DNA of 64,000 nt from Hahellaceae bacterium (GCA_016716085.1 JADJWY010000023.1:558001-622000); one strand, 5' to 3'; positions 8,373-17,323 are shown, numbered from the stretch's first letter. Notes: generated from the letters alone by a model not told the origin. Made by a program: numbers and translations.

Positions 8373-8688
8373 TACTGTCTTCATTACTATTGCGGCACTT
8401 CTGTCAACCAGCTTTATAGTTCGAATACTGCCAGCCATTCATGGGTTCCAACTGCCTGAAGCCATGATGCAATGGGCAGAAAGCATACTGCCCACCGCTG
8501 TCTTCCTGAACTTCATAGCCTACATCTTCATACAGGAGATTAAGGTGTCAGTTTTGGCGGCGTCTGTATCGCTTGTGATCACGGCATTAATAGCCTTTTT
8601 TAAGGCGGGCGGTTTGATGCTAGGCATGACTGGCGGTTGCGTTTCTTACTACCTGATCGCCGCCCATCTAAATCAAATCACCTTCTGA
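8365..8688 (+). CDS. azlD: AzlD-type exporter, small subunit
   Basis: 107 aa with about four hydrophobic segments and the AzlD-like motif VRILPAIHGFQLPEAMMQWAE near the N-terminus. Its ATG overlaps the last 8 bases of azlC, showing translational coupling of the two subunits. It runs convergently into the GH13 gene, with 11 bases shared between the two 3' ends. Last gene of the cassette. Confidence 0.85.
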   Translation: MNDTVFITIAALLSTSFIVRILPAIHGFQLPEAMMQWAESILPTAVFLNFIAYIFIQEIKVSVLAASVSLVITALIAFFKAGGLMLGMTGGCVSYYLIAAHLNQITF

Positions 8689-10798
8689 ACCACAAAATGC
8701 GGACCTCGCCCGGAGCCATTTGCAGCAACAGATTACCCGCCTCATCGACTTTCGTTGAACCCAGTGGCACATGCGTCGAAAACAGAACCTCAACCTCGCG
8801 GCGCTGATTCCCAGATGCCTGTCTCAGCGCCGCGATGTCCACCCAAAGCGTTTGACTGGCGTGCAGATCGGTATGGGCCACCACCATCAGGATGTCATGT
8901 GTAGACGAGTTGGATTGACTGACACAGTTCCCCAACCCGATGGCCGGGGTTTGCATCGATGCGAAGTTAAGGCCAACGAAACAGGCAGGATCACTAAGCG
9001 CATCCAGAAAACGTCGGCGGATCTGGCTGGCATTGGCGAGGGTATCAATCATGTCCCAACGCCCCGGATTGAGGTAATGAAACGCCACGCGATCAAATAG
9101 CGCTAATTTACCGTAGGCAGGATCAGACGGTGGCAACCGAAACGCTTCATCTTCCCGGCAATCCAGCCCGGTGTTCATCGGTTGGGTTTCCCAAACCTCC
9201 TGACCGGAATTAATGAAAGGTACCCCGTTGGGCATGAATAGATTGAGCACGGAGATCATGCGCGACAGCGTTCGACCACCCTCGCGCGCTGCCAACCGCG
9301 GCGTGTCATGGGTTTCACCGGCAGCAAAAACCGGCAGGGGCAAATCCTTCCCGCCGTAATAAAACGCATGGGTAAAATATTCATTCACCCGCGGCAGGCG
9401 GTAGAAGCCTTCGCCGATGATCATGTTGTAGCCTAGACGCTTGGCTTCGCGCGCCTTTTCCGGATAAAGCTCTTCTGCGATACAGCAGAAATCCGGATCA
9501 ACCGCCCGCGCACGTTCAATGATCAGTCGCACCAGGGGTTCCGGCAAGGCGTGGCCCATGTCGATACGGGCGCCGTCGATGCCGAAGGACGATTGGAAAT
9601 GCGGAATGATCGAGGCCAGTGTGTCCCAGAGTGGCTGGTTGGGCTGATGACCGGGATAGAGGTTAGCCTTGATGGTATCAAACAGAATGTAGGGCGCCAG
9701 CGATTCAGCTTCTTCGCCCAGCAAGTCTGCTGCATGTGCCGGGTGATCGAGATAGAGTCGAAAGAAGGTCACGTCACTCCAGGGTGGCTGGACATCATTG
9801 ATGTGATCCGAGAACGCGGGCGCTACCGTCACGCCGTAATGCGAGCGAATCTGTTCCAACAAAGGCACCCCTTTCTGTTGCGCTTTGAGTACCTGTACCT
9901 CCCAACCTTTTGGATCCTGATCTCTGGGATTGGACACGAATTTTCGGATGTGGGCCTTTACCGCCTCCGAGCCATACACGGCGGGCATAAATTCGGGTTT
10001 GGGCACCAGCGTCTGCCCGAGACCAGGAACCGTCGGCGGAAGGTAGGTCGCCAGCTCCGTGGTGGGAATCCAGTAGAACCAGTCGGGGTGCGTCGTAATC
10101 AGGGCTGAATGAATGGCATTGGTGCGCGGAATAATATCAATCATCACGCGAAGCCCGAGGATGTGGCAGGCTTCAACGAAAGCACGAAACTCCTCTTCCA
10201 GCGTCATTTGGTCGCCGGTCATCGAATCTTTCAGACCTGGATCCAGACGAAAGAAATCTGACACACCATACGGAGAGCCCAAGTCACCCTTTTTATCCTG
10301 CAAACTGAATTGTGAAATCGGCAACAGGTAGAGCGTGTCTACCCCCATGCGAGTCAGGGTTGGCAACAAGGCCAGCATCTTGACGAAGGTGCCGGTTTCC
10401 CGCAGACCATACAGATTGGAATCATCCAGTTTCCCGTTGCGATCGTGATCCCAGGCAGAGGACGCTCGCACCATCGCCGAATACACCGTGGCACGCCGAA
10501 TCCAGTCGCCCCCCTGCCCGGCGGCGGGCTTTCGTTCTTCCAGGGCACTCAGGGGGCGACCATAATCAAGGTTCGCCTCCGCCTTTGGGAGGATCACATC
10601 ACGAATCAGGGTGGCATAAAAATCAAAGGGATCGACAATAAGTTCGCCTTGTGGCGTCGTGCGGGAAGCTGGTACCGGATAGCCAAAGACGTTCCAGACA
10701 TCCGGTACCACATAGTTGTATATTTGCCTGCCATGTTTGGAGACCTTGCCGCTGTTGGCTCCGTCCAGAACAGTAAGCAGCTTGTGCAGGTTCTGCAT
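8678..10798 (-). CDS. GH13 alpha-amylase-family protein with replaced 3' end
   Basis: 706 aa from ATG 10798, chosen because GGAGGG lies 6 bases upstream; an in-frame ATG at 10813 is less likely. GH13 catalytic residues (numbering from 10813): nucleophile D418 in GARIDMGHAL, general acid E447 or E448 in CIAEELY, and H502-D503 in GETHDTPR. The region-I block reads MIDIIPRTNAIHS, an unusual variant, so this is not a standard amylase. Product specificity (alpha-glucan hydrolase or transferase) cannot be fixed. The last ~113 codons form the right copy of the 340-bp repeat, so the present gene is probably a hybrid of resident 5' and imported 3' sequence. Cytoplasmic, no signal peptide. Confidence 0.85.
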   Translation of the reverse strand: MQNLHKLLTVLDGANSGKVSKHGRQIYNYVVPDVWNVFGYPVPASRTTPQGELIVDPFDFYATLIRDVILPKAEANLDYGRPLSALEERKPAAGQGGDWIRRATVYSAMVRASSAWDHDRNGKLDDSNLYGLRETGTFVKMLALLPTLTRMGVDTLYLLPISQFSLQDKKGDLGSPYGVSDFFRLDPGLKDSMTGDQMTLEEEFRAFVEACHILGLRVMIDIIPRTNAIHSALITTHPDWFYWIPTTELATYLPPTVPGLGQTLVPKPEFMPAVYGSEAVKAHIRKFVSNPRDQDPKGWEVQVLKAQQKGVPLLEQIRSHYGVTVAPAFSDHINDVQPPWSDVTFFRLYLDHPAHAADLLGEEAESLAPYILFDTIKANLYPGHQPNQPLWDTLASIIPHFQSSFGIDGARIDMGHALPEPLVRLIIERARAVDPDFCCIAEELYPEKAREAKRLGYNMIIGEGFYRLPRVNEYFTHAFYYGGKDLPLPVFAAGETHDTPRLAAREGGRTLSRMISVLNLFMPNGVPFINSGQEVWETQPMNTGLDCREDEAFRLPPSDPAYGKLALFDRVAFHYLNPGRWDMIDTLANASQIRRRFLDALSDPACFVGLNFASMQTPAIGLGNCVSQSNSSTHDILMVVAHTDLHASQTLWVDIAALRQASGNQRREVEVLFSTHVPLGSTKVDEAGNLLLQMAPGEVRILWFRR
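8692..9031. repeat. Right copy of 340-bp direct repeat
   Basis: Same sequence as 3600-3939 with 18 mismatches and no gaps. It lies inside the intact GH13 gene and marks the right border of the cassette. Confidence 0.9.
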
Positions 10799-10871
10799 GT
10801 ATCCCTCCATCACGTGAAATCAGGCAAAGACCCGTCCATTAGCACGGCTTCAGGGGGGGCTGTGCTTTTAT

Positions 10872-10899
10872 TTTACAATAGCAGTCAGAAACTTATAAT
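10872..10899 (+). promoter_or_regulatory. Sigma-70 promoter for the WGR/phosphorylase genes
   Basis: TTTACA (10872-10877), 16-base spacer, TATAAT (10894-10899): a near-consensus promoter 40 bases before the WGR gene. It lies between the divergent GH13 and WGR genes. Confidence 0.7.
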
Positions 10900-10940
10900 G
10901 ACCCTCTACGCTATTCTTGGCACGAAAATAAGGACAAAAA

Positions 10941-11162
10941 ATGTACTGGGAAAACGGCCATCGCTGGTATTCTGCCGATATTCAGCAAGACCTGCTGGGC
11001 ACCTGGGTGCTCGAGTGTCGCTGGGGACGCATCGGCAGCCGCGCCACCGGGGGACAACGCTTCCTGACCGACACCGAAGGTGAAGCCCGCGAAATTATGG
11101 AAACCGTCAAGCACCGCCGACTTAAACGCGGTTATAAGCTGGTTTGCCTCGACCTCGTCTGA
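10941..11162 (+). CDS. Small WGR-domain protein
   Basis: 73 aa consisting of almost nothing but one WGR domain (W-G-R at 28-30 in LECRWGRIGSR, with the typical upstream aromatic strand YWENGHRWYSADI). WGR domains bind nucleic acids or occur in PARP-like and molybdate-regulated proteins; single-domain versions are common in proteobacteria and poorly characterised. AAGGA lies ~8 bases before the ATG. Same strand and 39 bases from the phosphorylase, so probably co-transcribed from the promoter at 10872. Confidence 0.8.
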   Translation: MYWENGHRWYSADIQQDLLGTWVLECRWGRIGSRATGGQRFLTDTEGEAREIMETVKHRRLKRGYKLVCLDLV

Positions 11163-11201
11163 CCTTACGCTTTCTCTGCCCTAATCCGTCTGGAGTTCTG
11201 C

Positions 11202-12749
11202 ATGACCGATACTTGCCTGTCATTGACCCCGTTGCGTATCAATCGGGTTGCCATTGATACCTACCATGAAAACGTCGCCTACCTGCACCGCGACTGTGAA
11301 CTCTACCGGGCTGAGGGCTTTCAGGCGCTGAGCAAAATTGAAATTCACCAGGATCACAAGCGCATCATTGCCGTGCTGAACGTGGTGGATGACACGAACA
11401 TAGTCGATACCGAAAGTCTGGGGCTTTCGGAGCAGGCTTTTGAGCAGCTGGGTATTCCCGAAGGCAGTCTGGTCACCGTCTGCCACGCTCAGCCCGCGCA
11501 CAGTATGGAATTTGTTCGTCATAAAATGAGCGGAGAACGGCTCTCCGAAGCGCAACTGGCCCATATCATCGAAGATATCGCGGACAATCGCTATTCCAAG
11601 CCCGAAATCGCTGCCTTTCTGGTATCCGTAGCCGAAGCCGGACTGGATCGGGACGAGGTGTATTACCTTACCAAGGCGATGGTCAATTCGGGCGCGCGCA
11701 TCCATTGGGACGAACCGATGGTGGTGGACAAGCACTGCATCGGCGGCATTCCCGGCAACCGCACATCCATGATTGTGATCCCCATCGTGGCGGAGTTTGG
11801 CCTGATGTGTCCCAAAACGTCCAGTCGTGCAATCACTTCTCCGGCAGGTACCGCAGATACCATGGAAGTGCTGGCAGAAGTAGACCTGGATCCGGATCGA
11901 CTCCACCGCATTGTGCGCGAATTGCGCGGCTGTCTGGCCTGGGGAGGCACGTCGAAACTAGCACCGGCAGACGACATATTAATTTCAGTAGAACGCCCCT
12001 TGTCGATTGACTCCAGTGAGCAGATGGTGGCGTCTATCCTCTCCAAAAAAAGCGCCTGCGGTTCGACCCACCTGCTGATTGATATTCCAACAGGTCCCGC
12101 CGCCAAGGTGCGCACCATGCGTGATGCCATGAAGCTACGCAAACTGTTTGAGTATGTCGGTACCCGTATAGGCATGACGATCGAAGTCTTACTGACCGAT
12201 GGTCGCCAACCGATAGGCCGGGGCATTGGCCCGGCACTGGAAGCCCGCGATGTGATGCAGGTGCTCTCCAATGACCCGGATGCTCCCCGCGATTTACGTG
12301 AAAAGTCTCTGCGTCTGGCAGGCCACATGATTGAATTTGAGAACGATGTTCGTGGCGGCGAGGGCTACAACCTTGCACGCGATATTCTTGATTCGGGACG
12401 CGCACTGACCAAAATGCAGGCAATCATTGATGCGCAGGGTCGACGTAACGAGGCGGTTCCACTCGGACGCCTGACACAGGATATTTTGGCATCGCGTGAC
12501 GGCTATGTCACCGGGATCAACAATCTGGTTTTGGCGCGTGTGGCCCGACTTGCAGGCGCGCCAATGGACAAAGGCGCGGGTGTGGATGTCTTCTGTCGTC
12601 TGGGTGATCCGGTGAAGAAAGGCCAGGTCCTCTACCGGATCTATGCCGAATTTCAGTCTGATTTCCAGTTTGCCCTCAGCGCCGTCGATCAGAACAGCGG
12701 TTTTGATATTGGCGACAACCCCAGTCTGGTTACGCCCTGGTCTCACTAA
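11202..12749 (+). CDS. Thymidine/AMP phosphorylase family enzyme
   Basis: 515 aa, the long form of the pyrimidine/AMP phosphorylase family. It has an N-terminal ~90-residue extension absent from DeoA, then the MSGERLSEAQLAHIIEDI and VVDKHCIGGIPGNRTSM (phosphate-binding) blocks, SPAGTADTMEVLA, and a C-terminal barrel-sandwich region (LGDPVKKGQVLYRIYAE). It should cleave a nucleoside or NMP with phosphate to release a base and ribose-(1,5-bis)phosphate. The adjacent PRPP-synthase-like gene suggests nucleotide ribose salvage. Closer to AMP phosphorylase than to DeoA by architecture; exact substrate inferred. Confidence 0.88.
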   Translation: MTDTCLSLTPLRINRVAIDTYHENVAYLHRDCELYRAEGFQALSKIEIHQDHKRIIAVLNVVDDTNIVDTESLGLSEQAFEQLGIPEGSLVTVCHAQPAHSMEFVRHKMSGERLSEAQLAHIIEDIADNRYSKPEIAAFLVSVAEAGLDRDEVYYLTKAMVNSGARIHWDEPMVVDKHCIGGIPGNRTSMIVIPIVAEFGLMCPKTSSRAITSPAGTADTMEVLAEVDLDPDRLHRIVRELRGCLAWGGTSKLAPADDILISVERPLSIDSSEQMVASILSKKSACGSTHLLIDIPTGPAAKVRTMRDAMKLRKLFEYVGTRIGMTIEVLLTDGRQPIGRGIGPALEARDVMQVLSNDPDAPRDLREKSLRLAGHMIEFENDVRGGEGYNLARDILDSGRALTKMQAIIDAQGRRNEAVPLGRLTQDILASRDGYVTGINNLVLARVARLAGAPMDKGAGVDVFCRLGDPVKKGQVLYRIYAEFQSDFQFALSAVDQNSGFDIGDNPSLVTPWSH

Positions 12750-12772
12750 GGTCTTATTCAAGAGGAATACCC

Positions 12773-13666
12773 GTGATTCTGAGTTTTTCCGATTCAAGTC
12801 ATGAAGCCCAGGCCCTGGCTGACCTGCTGGGACTGCCGCACCACACCATTCATACCCGGTACTTTCCGGATGGCGAGTCGCTGGTAAGGCTTCCGCCTGA
12901 ATTGCCGGAAAGCGTTGTTATATTCCGTTCATTGCATCACCCCGATAGCAAACTGGTGCAACTATTGATTGCAGCCCGGACCGCAAGGCAACTCGGTGCG
13001 CGTCATCTGACCCTGATCACCCCTTATCTCTGCTATATGCGGCAGGACATGGCGTTCGAGCCTGGCCAGGCGGTGAGCCAGCTCATCATCGGGCAATGGC
13101 TGGGCGAACTCTTCGATGCCGTGATCACGGTCGACCCCCATTTGCACCGGATTGATCGCCTGGAACAGGCCATTCCGATCAAGGAAGCCATCACCCTGAG
13201 TGCGGCAGAATCTATTGGTCACTATCTGAAAGACCACGGGTTCACCGACGTAGTTCTGATCGGGCCGGATGCGGAATCCCATCAATGGGTCTCAGAAGTA
13301 GCGCGAGTGTGTGGAGCACCCTTCGTCACCGCCAGCAAAGTGCGCAGTGGCGATACCTCTGTTGCCGTGACCCTTCCACCCTTTGATTACCGGGATAAGC
13401 ACCTGATTCTGGTGGATGACGTCATCAGTTCAGGCCATACCATGATTGAGGCGGCCCGCGAAGGCCTGAAACGGGGGGCCCGAAAAGTGAGCGCCGTCTG
13501 TACCCATGCACTTCTCGCGGAAAATGCACGGGAACTGATGAGTGATGCCGGAATTGTTGACGTCCTCAGCTGCAACAGCATTGCCGATGACAGCAACCGG
13601 ATTGACCTGACGTCATTGCTGGGTGCGAGTTACCGCGAGCTGATCAGCCGCCAGCACGCAGACTAA
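12773..13666 (+). CDS. Ribose-phosphate pyrophosphokinase-like protein
   Basis: 297 aa starting at GTG 12773, 8 bases after AAGAGGA. It keeps the Prs fold: RYFPDGES, FRSLHHPD, TPYLCYMRQD (flexible-loop equivalent), VDPHLHR metal motif, and the PRPP loop LILVDDVISSGHTM at about 210-223. At 297 aa it is slightly shorter than the housekeeping Prs and is more divergent in the ATP loop. It likely forms an operon with the phosphorylase 23 bases upstream and could turn released ribose phosphate into PRPP. Confidence 0.85.
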   Translation: MILSFSDSSHEAQALADLLGLPHHTIHTRYFPDGESLVRLPPELPESVVIFRSLHHPDSKLVQLLIAARTARQLGARHLTLITPYLCYMRQDMAFEPGQAVSQLIIGQWLGELFDAVITVDPHLHRIDRLEQAIPIKEAITLSAAESIGHYLKDHGFTDVVLIGPDAESHQWVSEVARVCGAPFVTASKVRSGDTSVAVTLPPFDYRDKHLILVDDVISSGHTMIEAAREGLKRGARKVSAVCTHALLAENARELMSDAGIVDVLSCNSIADDSNRIDLTSLLGASYRELISRQHAD

Positions 13667-14133
13667 CCCTCTGCGAGTGCAGACTCCCCCTCGACCAGGT
13701 GGCGGTGCAAAAGTTCAGTCAACTCGCGCAGTTGCCGTCCCTGCTCGGCTGTCATGCCGGTGGCACAAGCGATGCGGGCAGGAATGTCTGCTGCAACGTC
13801 CCGCAACGCCCACCCCGCCGCCGTCACTTCGATCACCCGCTGACGCTCATCGATGGGTGAACGTCCGCGGCGAACCAGACGCTTGCTTTCCAGACGCTTG
13901 AGAATCGGTGTCAGCGTCGGCGCATCCAGACGGCACTGTTCGCTGATCTGACGGATAATAACGCCATCCCGCTCCCACAGGCTCAACATGACCAGATATT
14001 GCGGATAGGTCAAATCCAGCTCATCCAGCAATGGACGATAGGCGCGAATCAGCGCATTCGAAGCAGAATACAATGAATGACACACCTGATGCTTCAGGAG
14101 AAGCTGCGGCGGCGTGGGAGATCGGACTGACAT
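13663..14133 (-). CDS. MarR-family regulator, OhrR-like
   Basis: 156 aa. LLLKHQVCHSLYSASNALIR at the N-terminus matches OhrR, with C18 at the position of the peroxide-sensing cysteine. Winged helix: ISEQCRLDAPTLTPILKRLE and RRGRSPIDERQRVIEVT. OhrR represses organic-hydroperoxide resistance genes and is released on cysteine oxidation. No ohr gene is visible beside it, so its target may lie elsewhere. Its stop overlaps the end of the PRPP-synthase-like gene by 4 bases (convergent). Confidence 0.83.
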   Translation of the reverse strand: MSVRSPTPPQLLLKHQVCHSLYSASNALIRAYRPLLDELDLTYPQYLVMLSLWERDGVIIRQISEQCRLDAPTLTPILKRLESKRLVRRGRSPIDERQRVIEVTAAGWALRDVAADIPARIACATGMTAEQGRQLRELTELLHRHLVEGESALAEG

Positions 14134-14462
14134 GGGGTACCGTCCAGGTGGCGGTGATCAAAGACGTAATTTTAGGGGGCACAGAGGGTCTCTGTATACC
14201 CTTGCCTGAACCGGGCCTGCTGTTTTTACCGGCAACCTGATCAGGTTTCACCCAAATTACGTAAACATAACAAAATCTGTTGTTCTGAGTTTTCACGAAC
14301 ACCCAGCAACGTGCTAAAGTAAAGGGTATTCTGAATCCAACAGGATAACGCTAAAGGCCGGACGACGCTCTGTTCGATAACCGCGAAATTGCCGAAAGCC
14401 GGATCTGCACCTATACATACCATGTTTTCTGATTTACCAAGTCCTGAACAGGTGGGGCATTA

Positions 14463-16697
14463 ATGACTACGTCCATTTCCAAAATTATTTACACGCTAAC
14501 CGATGAAGCGCCAGCCCTGGCAACCTACTCCCTGTTGCCAATCATCAATTCATTCAGCCGCCCTGCCGGTGTCGTGGTTGAACCCAGCGACATCTCACTG
14601 GCTGCGCGCATTCTCGCCAATTTCCCTGAACACCTGAAACCGGAACAGCGCGTCGCAGACGCGCTGGCAGAACTGGGTGAACTCACCCTTCGCCCCGAGG
14701 CCAACATTATCAAGCTACCCAACGTCAGCGCGTCGGTTCCGCAATTGAAGTCAGCCATTGAAGAGCTGAAAAAGAAAGGCTTTGATATCCCCGACTATCC
14801 CGATGAACCTGCCACAGACGCGGAAAAAGACATTCGCAAGCGCTACGGCAAGGTACTTGGCAGCGCGGTGAACCCGGTGTTGCGTGAAGGCAACTCGGAC
14901 CGTCGAGCACCGACTTCGGTAAAAAATTATGCTCGTAAATATCCGCACACGATGGGTGTGTGGAGTATGGCGTCGCAGACCCATGTTGCCCATATGCGCA
15001 AAGGTGACTTCTACTCCAGTGAAAAGTCCACCGTCATCGAAAAAGCCGGTAATGTTCGCATTGAACTGCTGAAGCCAAACGGCGAAATCCAGATACTGAA
15101 GGAAAAAACGGCGGTCATTGAAGGTGAAGTCATTGACGGTATGTTCATGAGTATCAAGGCGTTGCGTCAGTTTTTTGAAGAACAGATGGAAGATGCCAAG
15201 AACACCAACCTGCTGTTCTCACTGCACGTCAAGGCCACGATGATGAAAGTCTCTCATCCGATCGTGTTTGGCCACGCGGTAACCGTCTACTTCAAAGAGC
15301 TGTTCGACAAGTTTGGCAAGCTGTTCAAGGACCTGGGTGTTAATCCCAACAACGGACTGGTCAACGTTCACCAGAAAATTGAAGCGCTGCCGTATTCCAT
15401 CCGCTCGGAAGTCGAAGCCAAGATTCGGGCCTGTTACCGCAACCGGCCGGAAATTGCGATGGTGGATTCAGACAAGGGTATTTCCAACCTGCATGTGCCC
15501 AGTGACGTCATCGTCGATGCCTCCATGCCTGCGATGATCCGCAGTTCCGGCAAGATGTGGGGCGCTGATGGCAAGCTGAAAGACACCAAAGCCGTCATCC
15601 CCGAAAGCACCTATGCACGGATTTATCAGGAAGTTATCAACTTCTGTAAAACCAATGGTGCCTTTGATCCGAAAACGATGGGGACCGTTCCCAACGTAGG
15701 GTTAATGGCCCAGCAGGCAGAAGAATACGGTTCACACGACAAAACCTTCGAACTGCAATCTGACGGCATCATCCGCGTGGTTGATGATAGCGGCAAGATC
15801 CTGCTCGAACACAAGGTGGAAAAAGGTGACATCTGGCGAATGTGCCAGACCAAGGATGCACCCATTCGTGACTGGGTCAAATTGGCGGTCACCCGTGCAC
15901 GATTGTCCGGCATGCCGGCGATTTTCTGGCTGGACCCCAAGCGTGCGCATGACGCCCAGCTGATCATCAAGGTCAAAAACTATCTGAAAGAACATGATAC
16001 GAACGGTCTGGATATCCGCATCATGACGCCGGAGACCGCGATTCGCCTGACCATGGAACGTCTGATCGACGGTCTGGACACCATTTCAGTGACGGGCAAC
16101 GTGCTGCGTGACTACCTCACCGACCTGTTCCCGATTCTTGAACTGGGCACCAGTGCCAAGATGCTGTCTATCGTGCCGCTGATGAACGGCGGCGGTCTGT
16201 TTGAGACAGGTGCGGGCGGTTCTGCGCCCAAGCATGTTCAGCAGTTCCTGGAAGAGGGTCACTTGCGCTGGGACTCCCTGGGCGAATTTCTGGCCCTGGC
16301 CGTTTCATTGGAAGACCTAGGGATCAAAACCAACAACCCGCGCGCGCTGTTGCTGGCCAAGACCCTGGACAAAGCCACCGAAAAACATCTGGACTACGAT
16401 AAGGCCCCTCGCCGTATGGCCGGGGAGCTGGACAACCGCGGCAGCCACTTCTACCTCACGCTCTACTGGGCCAAAGCCCTTGCCGAGCAGAACGAGGACA
16501 AGGAACTGCAAAGCCGGTTTGCCCCCATTGCCCGTGCACTGGAAGATAACGAAGCCCGTATCGTTGAGGAGCTGCGTCTTTCGGAAGGTAAGCCCGTTGA
16601 TCTGGGTGGCTACTACATGCCGGACGTCGACAAGGTCAGCCATGCCATGCGTCCGAGCGAAACCTTCAATCGCATTCTGGCCCAACTCGACGCCTGA
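14463..16697 (+). CDS. icd: Isocitrate dehydrogenase, NADP-dependent, monomeric type
   Basis: 744 aa, the normal length for the ~80-kDa monomeric IDH found in many gammaproteobacteria. Family blocks are continuous: KIIYTLTDEAPALATYSLLP at the start, NSDRRAPTSVKNYARK with the isocitrate-binding serine region, PTSVKNYARKYPH, and GGGLFETGAGGSAPKHVQQF near 580-600. It oxidises isocitrate to 2-oxoglutarate in the TCA cycle and supplies NADPH. The last base of its TGA is shared with the ATG of epmC. Confidence 0.96.
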   Translation: MTTSISKIIYTLTDEAPALATYSLLPIINSFSRPAGVVVEPSDISLAARILANFPEHLKPEQRVADALAELGELTLRPEANIIKLPNVSASVPQLKSAIEELKKKGFDIPDYPDEPATDAEKDIRKRYGKVLGSAVNPVLREGNSDRRAPTSVKNYARKYPHTMGVWSMASQTHVAHMRKGDFYSSEKSTVIEKAGNVRIELLKPNGEIQILKEKTAVIEGEVIDGMFMSIKALRQFFEEQMEDAKNTNLLFSLHVKATMMKVSHPIVFGHAVTVYFKELFDKFGKLFKDLGVNPNNGLVNVHQKIEALPYSIRSEVEAKIRACYRNRPEIAMVDSDKGISNLHVPSDVIVDASMPAMIRSSGKMWGADGKLKDTKAVIPESTYARIYQEVINFCKTNGAFDPKTMGTVPNVGLMAQQAEEYGSHDKTFELQSDGIIRVVDDSGKILLEHKVEKGDIWRMCQTKDAPIRDWVKLAVTRARLSGMPAIFWLDPKRAHDAQLIIKVKNYLKEHDTNGLDIRIMTPETAIRLTMERLIDGLDTISVTGNVLRDYLTDLFPILELGTSAKMLSIVPLMNGGGLFETGAGGSAPKHVQQFLEEGHLRWDSLGEFLALAVSLEDLGIKTNNPRALLLAKTLDKATEKHLDYDKAPRRMAGELDNRGSHFYLTLYWAKALAEQNEDKELQSRFAPIARALEDNEARIVEELRLSEGKPVDLGGYYMPDVDKVSHAMRPSETFNRILAQLDA

Positions 16698-17281
16698 TGG
16701 GGAGTGCGGTTACTTCGACGGGGTTGGAGCGTCTGTTCAATGAATGCTTTGGCAGCCGCTTCAATACCCAGTTGCAGGGAGGTTCCGCAGAACCGTTCTA
16801 CAGCGCCGCGACAGCGGCGCAACCCGCTTATCTCTACTACCGTGAAGACTTTGTGCGCAGTGCCCTGCACGAGATAGCTCACTGGTGCGTGGCCGGTGAG
16901 CAACGGCGTCAAAAGGATGATTTCGGTTACTGGTATCACCCGGAAGGCCGCAACGCTCAGCAGCAGGCGGCCTTTCTCCAGGTTGAGGTTCTGCCTCAAT
17001 CCTTTGAATTGATCTTTTGCGCGGCAGCAGGCCTTCCGTTTCGCGTGTCACTGGATAATCTCTCCGGCGCCTCGGGTGACATCTGGACCTTTGAGCTTCA
17101 GGTCCTGGGCTTAGCCCATACCTTCCCGCGAGCGGGTCACGATGGTCGTGCCCTGGACTGGCGCAACTGCCTGATGCACCACTACCGGCAGGCCACTGAT
17201 TGGCAGGCCGACTGGATCGATCAGGTTTTCACCTCAAGCAGTGGTCTGACGCAATTGCGACCTTCCCGCTTGGCAATGTAA
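16697..17281 (+). CDS. epmC: Elongation factor P hydroxylase
   Basis: 194 aa EpmC/YfcM family. The HEIAHW motif (residues 54-59) with downstream PEGRNAQQQAAFLQVEVLPQ, carrying the invariant E residues, and the C-terminal MHHYR block match. EpmC hydroxylates the beta-lysyl modification on EF-P. Start ATG 16697 overlaps the icd stop by one base, indicating coupling. Confidence 0.92.
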   Translation: MGSAVTSTGLERLFNECFGSRFNTQLQGGSAEPFYSAATAAQPAYLYYREDFVRSALHEIAHWCVAGEQRRQKDDFGYWYHPEGRNAQQQAAFLQVEVLPQSFELIFCAAAGLPFRVSLDNLSGASGDIWTFELQVLGLAHTFPRAGHDGRALDWRNCLMHHYRQATDWQADWIDQVFTSSSGLTQLRPSRLAM

Positions 17282-17323
17282 AGCTGGCGATCTGCCGCGC
17301 TTACCAGATCAGCAGCCTGCATG

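Larger units (their letters stand above)
3940..8691 (+). mobile_element. 4.75-kb acquired peptide-modification cassette
   Basis: Everything between the two GH13 3'-end copies is a single-direction gene set: AraC regulator, repeat peptide, radical SAM enzyme, dioxygenase, azlC, azlD. Its composition looks more A+T rich than the flanks. It carries no integrase or transposase, so homologous recombination through the GH13 3' end is a more likely route of entry than site-specific integration. The azlD stop lies 3 bases before the right repeat, so the cassette is packed to its border. Confidence 0.7.

Noticed and set aside
3940..8691. Cassette as a conventional integrase-borne genomic island with att sites
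   Set aside because: No integrase, no tRNA and the flanking repeat is a 340-bp coding segment with uneven divergence, which fits homologous recombination better.
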